Shown here in pieces: positions 1 to 7,915 of a stretch of DNA of 64,000 bases. The notes under the pieces were generated by a model. The model was not told the origin of the DNA, ran no database searches, and saw only the letters and a program-made list of their open reading frames with translations. This DNA comes from Bog-756 sp963741055 (lineage in GTDB: Bacteria; Actinomycetota; Acidimicrobiia; Acidimicrobiales; RAAP-2), in contig CAVUGU010000014.1 of the NCBI GenBank assembly GCA_963741055.1, forward strand, positions 186,001 through 250,000, given 5' to 3'. The first letter of the stretch is position 1. Each line of letters begins with the position of its first letter. Position numbers and translations under genes: made by a program.

Positions 1-1
1 A

Positions 2-457
2 GTGATCAAGGCCACCGGCGCGTGTTTGCAGATCTCACGGAACGTTCGGGTCGATCTCCACGAGACCGTCGCCCAGGCCCACCAAGTGCTGTTCACCGAG
101 GGCGGAGTCGACCAGCTCGATACATCGTCCTTCTGCTTCGATCTGCTCCCTGGTTGGTACGACGACTGGTTGATCATCGAGCAGGAGCGCTTCCACCAGT
201 TACGCCTGCGCGCCCTCGAATGCGTGTGCGAGCGCCTCACCGCATGCGGGCACTATGCGCGGGCGCTCGAAGCGGGGCTGGCCGCGGTGGCCGCCGAGCC
301 GCTGCGCGAGAGCGCGCACCGCGCTCTGATCAAGGTCCATCTGGCGGAAGGCAACCGTGCCGAAGGCGTCCGGCAGTTCCACTTCTACGAGAAGCTGCTC
401 CACGACGAGATCGGCCTCGCGCCGTCCCAGCTCATCCTCGACCTTCTCCAAATCTGA
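2..457 (+). CDS. AfsR/SARP-type transcriptional regulator, C-terminal (BTAD) part
   Basis: The open frame is already running at the window edge, so only the last 150 or so residues are visible and the DNA-binding domain lies outside. What remains fits the bacterial transcriptional activation domain: helical repeats containing LRLRALECVCERL, then ARALEAGLAAVAAEPLRESA, then GVRQFHFYEKLLHDEIGLAPS, the usual signature that closes this domain. SARP proteins activate nearby operons in actinomycetes, but the target cannot be inferred here. The stop TGA is at 455-457, and a small gene on the same strand starts 25 bases later. The family call is firm; the apparent GTG at position 2 is probably internal. 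Confidence 0.82.
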   Translation: MIKATGACLQISRNVRVDLHETVAQAHQVLFTEGGVDQLDTSSFCFDLLPGWYDDWLIIEQERFHQLRLRALECVCERLTACGHYARALEAGLAAVAAEPLRESAHRALIKVHLAEGNRAEGVRQFHFYEKLLHDEIGLAPSQLILDLLQI

Positions 458-481
458 CCGAACGGATGCTGTGACGCGTGA

Positions 482-793
482 GTGACGGCGCCGATGGAGA
501 GTGGCAGTGCTGTGCGATCTCCACGTTCCGAGAAGAGCGGGGCTCTCATCATCCGGATCTGGGTCGAGCAGGAAGCACCACTCCGGGTCCTCGCCCGGAT
601 CAGCTCGACCACCGACCTCGACGAAGAGAGCCACTCGTCGACCGTGGCCAGCTCGACCGACGAGATCGAGGAGGCGGTGAGCGGCTGGCTGCACTCGTTC
701 GTCGAAGCGGCCGCCGGTAGCGGCTACGCGCCAGAGTCCGCCCGGAACCGCGAGAAGCGCTCGCGTTCGTCCGCCGAGTCCAATCCGAACTGA
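482..793 (+). CDS. Small conserved-looking protein downstream of SARP gene
   Basis: This frame encodes 103 residues from GTG 482; ATG 494 is an alternative start. I do not recognise a named family. The middle reads like a compact folded domain (IIRIWVEQE, LRVLARISSTTDL, EEAVSGWLHSF), and the tail after about residue 75 is polar and basic. It lies 25 bases after the SARP stop on the same strand, so the two may be co-transcribed. Its last 70 bases overlap the end of the convergent sulfotransferase gene, so the tail could be longer than the real protein. A gene of this type next to a SARP gene seems familiar to me, but the function is unknown. Confidence 0.55.
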   Translation: MTAPMESGSAVRSPRSEKSGALIIRIWVEQEAPLRVLARISSTTDLDEESHSSTVASSTDEIEEAVSGWLHSFVEAAAGSGYAPESARNREKRSRSSAESNPN

Positions 794-2004
794 GCCAGGG
801 TGTACCGATGAGTCGCCCGACCGTGTTGATGCTGGGTGGCCGCGTACTGGGACATCGACTCGACCGCAGTCGCCGACGACTCGAGCCCGAAAGCGGCATA
901 GATCCGTCGAACCTGGCCCATCGGATCGGCGATCAGGTCGGTGTGATCCACGTCGACGACGCAGTGGCCGGGGAGTGTCCTGCGAACCCGGTCGGTGCGA
1001 GCGAGACCCTCGGCCCATGCCGGCGCCCACCGGGCCCCCATCGCGTCGAGGTCGACGTGGTCGCTCCCGATTCCGCACAGCACCGCCGAAAGGCTGCAGA
1101 AGGAGCCGATCACCTCGAGAGGGTCGCGGTGGACCTGGACGATGCGGACATCCGCCAGCGCGGCGACCAGGCGATCGAGCCAGAAGAGGTGGGCCGGCGA
1201 CTTGAGCAGCCATCGGGGCCGGCGTTCGGCGTTCTCGAGCACGGCGAGCTGGAGGACGTACTCGGCGTAGGGATCGCTCATGGTCTGCTCGAGGCACCAC
1301 TGCAGATACGACGGGGTCTGATTGATCGTGGCGAGCTCGAGGCTGGCGAAGCTGTTCGAGAAGAGCGTCACGCACTCGGTCGGCTCGAGGGTGTCGACCG
1401 GGTGGAGGATCCGGGCGTCGGGCGCGAGGTAGTCGAGCAGCCGCATTCCCCTGTCCGTGGCGCGTCGAGCGTCCACATCGGCGGTCGTGCTCCTCGGGGC
1501 CGCGGGGCGGGCCGCCTCCCATTGCCGCAACACCCGCCACTGCGGATCGCGGGCGAGGAGGTGCTGGAGGAACGTCGTGCCGGACCGGGGGAGACCCACG
1601 ATGACCACGGCGGGCGCCACCTCTGGCGCGTCGAGCCGAGGGTCTCTGCGTCGTGCCTCGTCGAGCCACAGTCGGTTGGCGAGCGAGGTGATCACCTGCT
1701 CGCGGGCGAAGTAGCGGCCGGCGGGGGTCAACCTCGCCTCGCGCTCGAGCGAGTCGAGCAGCACGTCGAGGCCCTCGAGGTAGGTGCCGGCAGGGGCGAG
1801 GGCGAGCTCCGCTTCGGCGAGGCCGGTCCTCTGCCGTGCCGTCGCGATCAGGTCGTCACGGTCGAGAGAGAGCGCACCGTGTCGCACGCGACGGAGCGCG
1901 CCTCCGGCGAGGTTTGCGGCCCGCAGCCCGAGGGGCCGGTGGGGACGTTCGAAGCGGCGCGACTCGCGCGGTGGCGGGTTCGGTCTCGTGATGCCTGCCG
2001 TCAT
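724..2004 (-). CDS. Sulfotransferase family protein
   Basis: A 426-residue protein of the Sulfotransfer_3 type, which moves sulfate from PAPS to a hydroxyl or amine. The 5-prime-phosphosulfate loop is visible as VVIVGLPRSGTTFLQHLLAR around residue 130, and the 3-prime-phosphate region as VQVHRDPLEVIGSFCSL around residue 290. WLLKSPAHLFWLDRL just before it is typical of this bacterial group. ATG 2004 is chosen because GGGGGA precedes it by 5-6 bases; the frame stays open upstream to 2232 but shows only low-complexity sequence. The acceptor substrate is unknown. The gene is convergent with the small gene before it. Confidence 0.82.
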   Translation of the reverse strand: MTAGITRPNPPPRESRRFERPHRPLGLRAANLAGGALRRVRHGALSLDRDDLIATARQRTGLAEAELALAPAGTYLEGLDVLLDSLEREARLTPAGRYFAREQVITSLANRLWLDEARRRDPRLDAPEVAPAVVIVGLPRSGTTFLQHLLARDPQWRVLRQWEAARPAAPRSTTADVDARRATDRGMRLLDYLAPDARILHPVDTLEPTECVTLFSNSFASLELATINQTPSYLQWCLEQTMSDPYAEYVLQLAVLENAERRPRWLLKSPAHLFWLDRLVAALADVRIVQVHRDPLEVIGSFCSLSAVLCGIGSDHVDLDAMGARWAPAWAEGLARTDRVRRTLPGHCVVDVDHTDLIADPMGQVRRIYAAFGLESSATAVESMSQYAATQHQHGRATHRYTLAQFGLDSADERERFSRFRADSGA

Positions 2005-2182
2005 CGTGTCCCCCGATCTGGAACCGGGACGATGTGTGCGAACCGCGTTCGGTCCACCGTCGCATCTTCGCCCGTCCGCTTGCTCGACGGCAAGGGGCCA
2101 TTCGCCGATCATCGCCGAGAGGGGAGCGCAAGGTTGCAATGTCCGTAGTGTCGCGGACCGCTGTGGACGTGAGGAGGACCCG

Positions 2183-2251
2183 ATGACCATGCTCGTGCTG
2201 AGCCTGATTGCGATCGCCTCGGTGACCGCCATCCTCGTCTGGCGAAAGTGA
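2183..2251 (+). CDS. Candidate 22-residue single-helix membrane peptide
   Basis: ATG 2183 follows GAGGAGG (about 2170-2176) at ideal spacing. The frame encodes MTMLVLSLIAIASVTAILVWRK and then stops at TGA 2249-2251. The product is one hydrophobic helix of about 18 residues with a positive end (RK), as expected for a small inner-membrane peptide with its C-terminus in the cytoplasm. A TAGTGT hexamer at 2146-2151 could be a -10 box. It lies between the divergent sulfotransferase start (2004) and the end of sufU. Peptides this short are often missed; the start signal and helix are strong, but whether it is translated is unproven. Confidence 0.45.
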   Translation: MTMLVLSLIAIASVTAILVWRK

Positions 2252-2295
2252 ACGGACGGACGGGCCCGGTTGCCGCCGGACCTCCCGAGCGTTGG

Positions 2296-2805
2296 TCAGG
2301 CAGGTTGGGGCTCGTCGAGTCCCTGAGCCAGGGTGTTCCAACTCAAGGTCGCACACTTGATGCGTACCGGGAACTTGACCACACCCTGCAGTGCGGCGAG
2401 CTCGCCCAGCGAGTCGACATCGACCGCCTCGGGCTCGGCGAGCTCGTCAACACCGGATCCGTCGGACGCCGACCCGCCGTTCGACGACGGAAGGGTCGAC
2501 TCGTGGATCGACATCATCCCCTTGAACGTCCGGATCAGATCGCGGACCTCGTCCACCCGCTTGCCCTTCACCGCCGCCGACATCAGCGACGCGGACGACT
2601 GGCTGATCGAACACCCGGTCCCCGCGATCTTGATATCGGAGACGACGTCGTCGTCCACCTGGAGCGTCACCACGACCTCGTCACCGCAGAGCGGGTTGAA
2701 CCCCTCCGCGCGACGGGCAGGCGGCGAATCGAGCTCTCCCCGATTGCGGGGGGAGCGGTAGTGGTCGAGGATGATCTCGCGGTAGAGGTCTTCGAGTCCG
2801 GTCAT
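2296..2805 (-). CDS. sufU: SufU-type iron-sulfur cluster scaffold / zinc-dependent sulfurtransferase
   Basis: A 169-residue SufU. Its three conserved cysteines are visible: NPLCGDEVVV (about residue 40, with the ligand Asp beside the Cys), GTGCSISQSS (about 65) and RIKCATLSW near the end. The roughly 20-residue insertion before the last Cys, rich in Ser, Gly and Asp, marks SufU rather than IscU. SufU accepts persulfide sulfur from SufS for cluster assembly on SufBCD. It is the last gene of sufC-sufS-sufU, 43 bases after sufS. ATG 2805 matches the usual N-terminus (MTGLEDLYREIILDHYRSPR). Confidence 0.92.
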   Translation of the reverse strand: MTGLEDLYREIILDHYRSPRNRGELDSPPARRAEGFNPLCGDEVVVTLQVDDDVVSDIKIAGTGCSISQSSASLMSAAVKGKRVDEVRDLIRTFKGMMSIHESTLPSSNGGSASDGSGVDELAEPEAVDVDSLGELAALQGVVKFPVRIKCATLSWNTLAQGLDEPQPA

Positions 2806-2848
2806 CGGGTTGCGGGGCGCCGCACCGGGCCAGCGTACCGGGCGGGGC

Positions 2849-4090
2849 TCATCCGAAGAACGCTCCGGCAGCGGCGAGCGCCTCGAGGAGGGCGTCGACG
2901 TCGGACTCGTCGTTGTAGAGCGCGAACGAGGCCCTCGCGGTGGCGCTGACACCGAGCCGGCGCATGAGCGGCTTGGCGCAGTGATGTCCCGCCCGCACGC
3001 ACACTCCGTACTCGTCGAGGATCTGGGACACGTCGTGGGGGTGGAGGTCCCGATAGGCGAAGGAGATGACGCCGCCCTTCGAGCACGGGTCGATCGGACC
3101 GAAGATCCGAATGTCGTCGCCGAACCGATCAGCCAACGCGGCCATCGCATACGACGTCAGCTCGACGTCGTGGGCGCGGATGCGCTCCATCCCGACCGCC
3201 TCCAGGTAGGCCACCGCGGCACCGAGCCCGATGGCCTCGGTGATCGGCGGGGTGCCGGCCTCGAACCGCCAGGGGATGTCGTTCGGGACGAACCCGTCCT
3301 TCCTGACGTCGAGGATCATCTCGCCTCCACCGAGGAACGGCGGCAGTTCCTCGAGCAGCTCCTCGCGGCCCCACAACACGCCGATACCGGTCGGGCCGAG
3401 CATCTTGTGCGCGCTGAAGGCGAGGAAGTCCACCCCGAGTGACGTCACGTCGGTCGGCAGGTGGGGGACCGACTGGGCACCGTCGGCCACCACGATCGCA
3501 CCGGCCGCGTGCGCGGCATCGGCGATCTCTCGAACCGGGTTGATCGTCCCGAGCACGTTCGACATGCAGGTGAGCCCGACCAGTCGCGCGCCCTCGAGGA
3601 GCCGGTCGAGCTCGTCGAGCACCAGGTAGCCGTCGTCGTCGACCGGAATCCAGCGGATCTCGATCCCACGTTCGGCGGCCAGCATGTGCCAGGGGACGAT
3701 GTTCGCGTGGTGCTCCATCTCGGTGAGGACGATCGCGTCACCGACGCCGAGGTGGGTGGCACCCCAGGTCCGCGCCACCAGGTTGAGGCCCTCGGTCGCG
3801 TTCTTGGCGAAGACGATCTCCCGGGAAGGGACCGGTGCGCCGATGAAGCGCCCGACGTCCACCCGGGCGGCTTCGAAGCGGCGCGTTGCCTCCTCTGCGA
3901 TGCCATAGACGCCGCGGTGGACGTTGGCGTGGGTCGTCTCGTCGTACTCGCGCATCGCGTCGAGCACCCGATTCGGGCGCTGGGAGGAGGCAGCCGAATC
4001 GAGGTAGGTGATGGGGTGGCCGTTCACCTCGCGGGCGAGCAGCGGGAAGTCCTTGCGGATGGTCGCGACGTCGAGACCGCCCGCGTTCAT
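2849..4090 (-). CDS. sufS: Cysteine desulfurase SufS
   Basis: A 413-residue class II cysteine desulfurase that removes sulfur from L-cysteine using PLP and passes it to SufU. Visible motifs: ATEGLNLVARTWG, the HHANIVPW cofactor-binding region (His stacking on PLP), DGAQSVPHLPTD, the lysine that forms the Schiff base in FSAHKMLGPTGIGVLWG (about residue 230), and the persulfide cysteine in RAGHHCAKPLMRRLG (about 370). The start is set at ATG 4090 because it overlaps the sufC stop as ATGA, indicating coupled translation; an in-frame ATG at 4099 is possible. No indels are seen. Confidence 0.95.
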   Translation of the reverse strand: MNAGGLDVATIRKDFPLLAREVNGHPITYLDSAASSQRPNRVLDAMREYDETTHANVHRGVYGIAEEATRRFEAARVDVGRFIGAPVPSREIVFAKNATEGLNLVARTWGATHLGVGDAIVLTEMEHHANIVPWHMLAAERGIEIRWIPVDDDGYLVLDELDRLLEGARLVGLTCMSNVLGTINPVREIADAAHAAGAIVVADGAQSVPHLPTDVTSLGVDFLAFSAHKMLGPTGIGVLWGREELLEELPPFLGGGEMILDVRKDGFVPNDIPWRFEAGTPPITEAIGLGAAVAYLEAVGMERIRAHDVELTSYAMAALADRFGDDIRIFGPIDPCSKGGVISFAYRDLHPHDVSQILDEYGVCVRAGHHCAKPLMRRLGVSATARASFALYNDESDVDALLEALAAAGAFFG

Positions 4091-4836
4091 CCGCGCCATG
4101 CGTCGTATCCCTCGGTCTCGAGCAGCCTGGCGAGCTCGGGGCCGCCGTCGGCAGCGACGACTCCGTCGACGAGGAGGTGCACCCGGTCGGCGGCGAGCTC
4201 GTCGAGCATCCGCTGGTAGTGGGTGATCACGAGCACGCCGAGCTCGGGTCGCTCCGCGCGCACCGTCTGGACTCCGCGGGCCACGGTCTGGAGCGCGTCG
4301 ACGTCGAGTCCCGAGTCGGTCTCGTCGAGGACCGCCAGCTCGGGCTCGAGCAGTGCCATCTGGAGGATCTCGTTGCGCTTGCGCTCGCCGCCGGAGAAGC
4401 CCTCGTTCAGATGACGCTCCCCGAAAGAGGGGTCGATTCCGAGCTTTTCCATCCACTCGATCATCTCCATCCGCACCTCGAGCACCGAGAGGTCGATGCC
4501 GCGGCGGGCGGAGAGCGCCTGGCGCAGGAACTGGATGACCGGGACGCCGCCGATCGACTCGGGGGACTGGAAGGCGAGGAAGATGCCGGCCTTCGCGCGC
4601 ACGTCGATCGGCCAGGCCGTGATGTCTTCACCCTTGAAGCGGATCGCGCCCTTGTCCACGAGGTACGCCGGATTGCCGAGCAGGACGTTGGCGAGCGTCG
4701 ACTTTCCCGAGCCGTTCGGGCCCATGAGGGCGTGGACCTTTCCCGCTTCGACCACCAGATCGACACCACGCAGGATCGGCTGGCCCTCGACGGACACCTG
4801 CAGGTCCTCGATCTCGAGCAGGGGCGCGGTGGGCAC
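4087..4836 (-). CDS. sufC: SUF system ABC ATPase SufC
   Basis: A 249-residue SufC, the ATPase of the SufBCD cluster-assembly complex. Walker A is GPNGSGKST (about residue 40), the Q-loop lies in FLAFQSPESIGGVP, the signature is FSGGERKRNEILQM, and Walker B reads LAVLDETDSGLDVDAL with the usual SufC Asp-Ser after the Glu. GTG 4836 has TAGGAT six bases upstream, a leaderless promoter pattern. In most actinobacteria sufB and sufD precede sufC in one operon; here the upstream neighbour is a divergent glycogen debranching gene and neither sufB nor sufD is in the window. Confidence 0.95.
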   Translation of the reverse strand: MPTAPLLEIEDLQVSVEGQPILRGVDLVVEAGKVHALMGPNGSGKSTLANVLLGNPAYLVDKGAIRFKGEDITAWPIDVRAKAGIFLAFQSPESIGGVPVIQFLRQALSARRGIDLSVLEVRMEMIEWMEKLGIDPSFGERHLNEGFSGGERKRNEILQMALLEPELAVLDETDSGLDVDALQTVARGVQTVRAERPELGVLVITHYQRMLDELAADRVHLLVDGVVAADGGPELARLLETEGYDAWRG

Positions 4837-4842
4837 TTTCCG

Positions 4843-4848
4843 ATCCTA
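4843..4848 (-). promoter_or_regulatory. Leaderless-type -10 box for sufC
   Basis: TAGGAT on the minus strand ends six bases before the GTG start of sufC, so transcription would begin at or next to the start codon. No convincing -35 box is seen. Inferred from the same arrangement at other genes in the window. Confidence 0.5.
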
Positions 4849-4918
4849 CCCTTCGACGCGTTATTTCTCCTACGAGGATAGGAAAAATGTCCCGGAGCTG
4901 CCCAGACGATGCCGCCGG

Positions 4919-4949
4919 TTGCATGATCCGGAAACCCAGCCGGTACGGT
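4919..4949 (+). promoter_or_regulatory. Leaderless-type promoter for the debranching enzyme
   Basis: TTGCAT at 4919-4924 and TACGGT at 4944-4949 are 19 bases apart, and TACGGT ends six bases before ATG 4956. This fixes the start at 4956 rather than at the upstream in-frame ATG 4887. Confidence 0.5.
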
Positions 4950-4955
4950 ACCCCC

Positions 4956-7157
4956 ATGGCCGACCCGTGGACCTACGTCGGCCCGGTCGCGCCGCTCACC
5001 AACGGCCGGGGCACCGTGACCCTCGTCGACGAGTCCACCTTCACCATCAGCGCAGAGTCCGGGGACATCTCGGCGGGTGCGGCCCAAGGGCTCTTCGTCC
5101 GTGACACCCGGATCCTCTCCCGCTTCGAGGTGCTCGTCGACGGGGGCAGGACCGAGCCCCTGGCCGCGATCCGCGACGACCCCTTCTCGGCGACCTTCGT
5201 CTCGCGCTGCCTGCCGGCTTCGGGGCTGGCCGACTCGACGCTGATGGTCTTCCGTACCCGCAACGTCGGCCAGGGGATGCGCGAGGAGCTCACACTCCGC
5301 AACTTCGCCGACGAGGCGAGCTCGTGCACGGTCGAGATCTTCGTCGACGCCGACTTCGCCGATCTCTTCGCGGTCAAGGAGGGCAGGGCGGGAGCCGAGC
5401 ACGTGGCCGGCGAGATCGTCCCTTCCCTGCGCCCCGAGGGGGACGGAGCGGAGAGCGCACCGCGCGGGCCGAAGGGACCGGCGACCATCACCTACTCGTA
5501 CCGCAGGGGTGGGGTCGCGCGGGCGGTCGAGCTCCGGGTCGCCGGTCATTCGTCCTTGAGCGACGACCTGGTGACCTTCGACGTGATCGTCCCCGCCCGG
5601 GGCGAGTGGAGTACCTGCATCGAGGTCGCCCCGGTCATCGAGGGCAACGTCATCTCGCCCAAGTACCGTTGCGGACAGGCGATCGAACGCGCGACCCCGA
5701 GCGAGCGGCTCGCACAGTGGCGCCGCCGGGTTCCCCAGGTCGAGACCGACCATCCCGGGCTGAAGGAGGTCATCGCCCAGAGCACGGAGGATCTCGGCGC
5801 GCTGCGCATCTTCGACCCCGACTATCCCGAGCGCGTCGTCGTCGCCGCCGGTGCGCCGTGGTTCATGACGGTGTTCGGCCGCGACTCGCTCCTCACCGCG
5901 TGGATGGCCCTGCTGGTCGACCCCGATCTCGCCCGCGGCGTGCTCCAGACGCTGGCCAGGTTCCAGGGCAAGGAGGTCGATCCGCGCCACGACGAGGAGC
6001 CCGGTCGCATCCTCCACGAGATGCGCTTCGGGGCCGCGGCGTCGCTGTCACTCGGCGGAGGGAGCATCTACTACGGCACCGCCGACGCGACCCCTCTCTT
6101 CGTGATGCTCCTCGGCGAGATGCGCCGATGGGGTGTCGCACGCGAGATGGTCGACGAGCTCCTCCCGAATGCGCGCGCCGCCATCGAATGGATCGAGGAG
6201 TTCGGAGACTCCGACGGCGACGGTTACGTCGAATACCGGCGTGCGACCGACCGCGGGCTCGCCAACCAGGGCTGGAAGGACAGCTGGGACGGGATCCGCT
6301 ACGGGGACGGAAAGGTCGCGGAGGCCCCGATCGCGCTCTGCGAGGTGCAGGCGTACACCTACGGCGCGTACCTGGCGAGCGCCCACTTCTCCTTCGAAAC
6401 GGGGGACGAAGCCAACTACGAGCGGTTCCGCGCGAAGGCGAAGGCGCTGAAGACCGCCTTCAACCGCGACTTCTGGTTGGAGGACCGTGGCTACTTCGCG
6501 GTGGGCCTCGACGCCGACAAGCGACCGATCGACTCGATGACCTCGAACATGGGTCACTGCCTCTGGACCGGGATCGTCGACGAGGACAAGGCGCGGCGAG
6601 TGGCCGAGCACCTGGTGTCGCCCGCGATGTTCTCGGGGTGGGGCCTCCGGACCCTCTCCAGCGAGAACGGGGGCTACAACCCGATCAGCTACCACTGCGG
6701 CTCGGTCTGGCCGCACGACACCGCGATCGTCGCGGCCGGGCTGGCTCGTTACGGTTTCGACGGCGCGGCGCAGCAGCTGATCTTCGCTCTGCTCGACGCA
6801 GCCGCCGCCCAGGGCGGCCGCCTGCCCGAGCTCTTCAGTGGTCTCGACCGCGGCGAGCTCACCGTTCCGGTCGGCTACCCGACGTCGTGCTCGCCACAGG
6901 CGTGGGCCGCCGCCTCGCCGCTGCTCTGCCTGCGGACGCTGCTCCGTCTCGATCCGTGGGTGCCCTACGGCAAGACCTGGCTCTGTCCGAACCTTCCCGA
7001 GACGATCGGTTACCTGAGGGTCGACGGGATCCCGCTCGCGGGCTCGCGGGTGACCGTGGAGGTCGGCAGCGAGGTCGCCGGTGGGGTGCAGGTCGAGGGC
7101 CTCCCCGCCGAGATCGAGCTGATCCGAGAGCCGAGACGCCCGTCGACCGCGGTCTGA
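4956..7157 (+). CDS. Amylo-alpha-1,6-glucosidase (glycogen debranching enzyme family)
   Basis: A 733-residue two-part enzyme. The N-terminal beta domain (about residues 1-270) has the GDE N-terminal signature (LVDESTFTISAESGDI, GLFVRDTRILSRFEVLVDGG). The C-terminal alpha/alpha barrel carries GAPWFMTVFGRDSLLTAWM, NQGWKDSWDGIRYGDG and YNPISYHCGSVWPHDTAIVA, typical of bacterial amylo-1,6-glucosidases that trim alpha-1,6 branches in glycogen or related glucans. No signal peptide is seen, so it is probably cytoplasmic. A GH15 glucoamylase/trehalase occurs at 35,884-37,761. It is convergent with the next gene, 13 bases apart. Substrate specificity is inferred from family only. Confidence 0.85.
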   Translation: MADPWTYVGPVAPLTNGRGTVTLVDESTFTISAESGDISAGAAQGLFVRDTRILSRFEVLVDGGRTEPLAAIRDDPFSATFVSRCLPASGLADSTLMVFRTRNVGQGMREELTLRNFADEASSCTVEIFVDADFADLFAVKEGRAGAEHVAGEIVPSLRPEGDGAESAPRGPKGPATITYSYRRGGVARAVELRVAGHSSLSDDLVTFDVIVPARGEWSTCIEVAPVIEGNVISPKYRCGQAIERATPSERLAQWRRRVPQVETDHPGLKEVIAQSTEDLGALRIFDPDYPERVVVAAGAPWFMTVFGRDSLLTAWMALLVDPDLARGVLQTLARFQGKEVDPRHDEEPGRILHEMRFGAAASLSLGGGSIYYGTADATPLFVMLLGEMRRWGVAREMVDELLPNARAAIEWIEEFGDSDGDGYVEYRRATDRGLANQGWKDSWDGIRYGDGKVAEAPIALCEVQAYTYGAYLASAHFSFETGDEANYERFRAKAKALKTAFNRDFWLEDRGYFAVGLDADKRPIDSMTSNMGHCLWTGIVDEDKARRVAEHLVSPAMFSGWGLRTLSSENGGYNPISYHCGSVWPHDTAIVAAGLARYGFDGAAQQLIFALLDAAAAQGGRLPELFSGLDRGELTVPVGYPTSCSPQAWAAASPLLCLRTLLRLDPWVPYGKTWLCPNLPETIGYLRVDGIPLAGSRVTVEVGSEVAGGVQVEGLPAEIELIREPRRPSTAV

Positions 7158-7170
7158 CCCGCGACGACGC

Positions 7171-7788
7171 TCACCAGCCGCGCTCGATCCACTCCTCGAG
7201 GTGGGGCGACTCGGCGCCGATGGTGGTTCCGGCGCCATGTCCCGGGAGCACGATCGTGTCCGGACCGAACGGTGAGAACAGCCGGTCCTCGATCGATCGG
7301 ATGATGGTCTCGAAGTCGGAGTGCTCGAAGGTGGTGGCCCCCGGTCCGCCGGGGAAGAGTGTGTCGCCGGTGAACAGCAACGGGGTCCCCTCGACCGAGA
7401 AGCACATCGACCCCGGGGTGTGGCCCGGCGTGGCGATGGTGTCGAAGCGGAGCCTCCCGACCTCGAGGGTGGAGCGGTCGTCGAGGAGCTGGTCGTAGGA
7501 GGGGAGCATCCCCGAGTCGGCCTCGGTGACCGCCACGTCGAAGCCGGCGTCGCGCACCGCTTCCACCGCTTGGATGTGGTCCCAGTGGCCGTGGGTCTCG
7601 ACCACCTGACGGACGCCGAGGGAGCGGCAGAGATCGAGCAGGAGGTCGTGCTCGTTGGCTGCGTCGATCAGCAGGGCGTCCCCCGTCTCGCGGCAGCGGA
7701 CGACGTAGACGTTGTTGTCGACCGGCCCGACCACCACGCGGTGGACCTCGACCCTCGCATCGCGGTAGTCGACGATCGTCTCCGGCAT
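7171..7788 (-). CDS. MBL-fold metallo-hydrolase (glyoxalase II-like)
   Basis: A 205-residue metallo-beta-lactamase-fold hydrolase. The metal site is visible as ETHGHWDHIQAV (HxHxDH, about residue 65), then ATPGHTPGSMCF (His ligand), LLFTGDTLFPG (bridging Asp) and VLPGHGAGTTIG (last His). The pattern and size fit the glyoxalase II/persulfide dioxygenase-like group that cleaves thioesters or oxidises small thiols; the exact substrate cannot be read. ATG 7788 follows AGGAGG by 9 bases, and TACGCT at 7819-7824 (minus strand) may be the -10. The gene diverges from the acyl-CoA dehydrogenase. Confidence 0.85.
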   Translation of the reverse strand: MPETIVDYRDARVEVHRVVVGPVDNNVYVVRCRETGDALLIDAANEHDLLLDLCRSLGVRQVVETHGHWDHIQAVEAVRDAGFDVAVTEADSGMLPSYDQLLDDRSTLEVGRLRFDTIATPGHTPGSMCFSVEGTPLLFTGDTLFPGGPGATTFEHSDFETIIRSIEDRLFSPFGPDTIVLPGHGAGTTIGAESPHLEEWIERGW

Positions 7789-7915
7789 TGGAATCGGCCT
7801 CCTGGTGCTCGGCTCCGAGCGTAGCGGGAGCTGTTGGTCCCTCACGGCGCGGTTCTGGTAGACAGGCGGGGCACCCGCCCCCGGCGGGGCAGTACGGAGG
7901 GGATGGAGTGTCGAG

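Noticed and set aside
7865..7879. GC hairpin before the acyl-CoA dehydrogenase as a riboswitch or regulator
   Set aside because: It is only a 6-bp stem without conserved loops. Such stems are frequent at this GC content.
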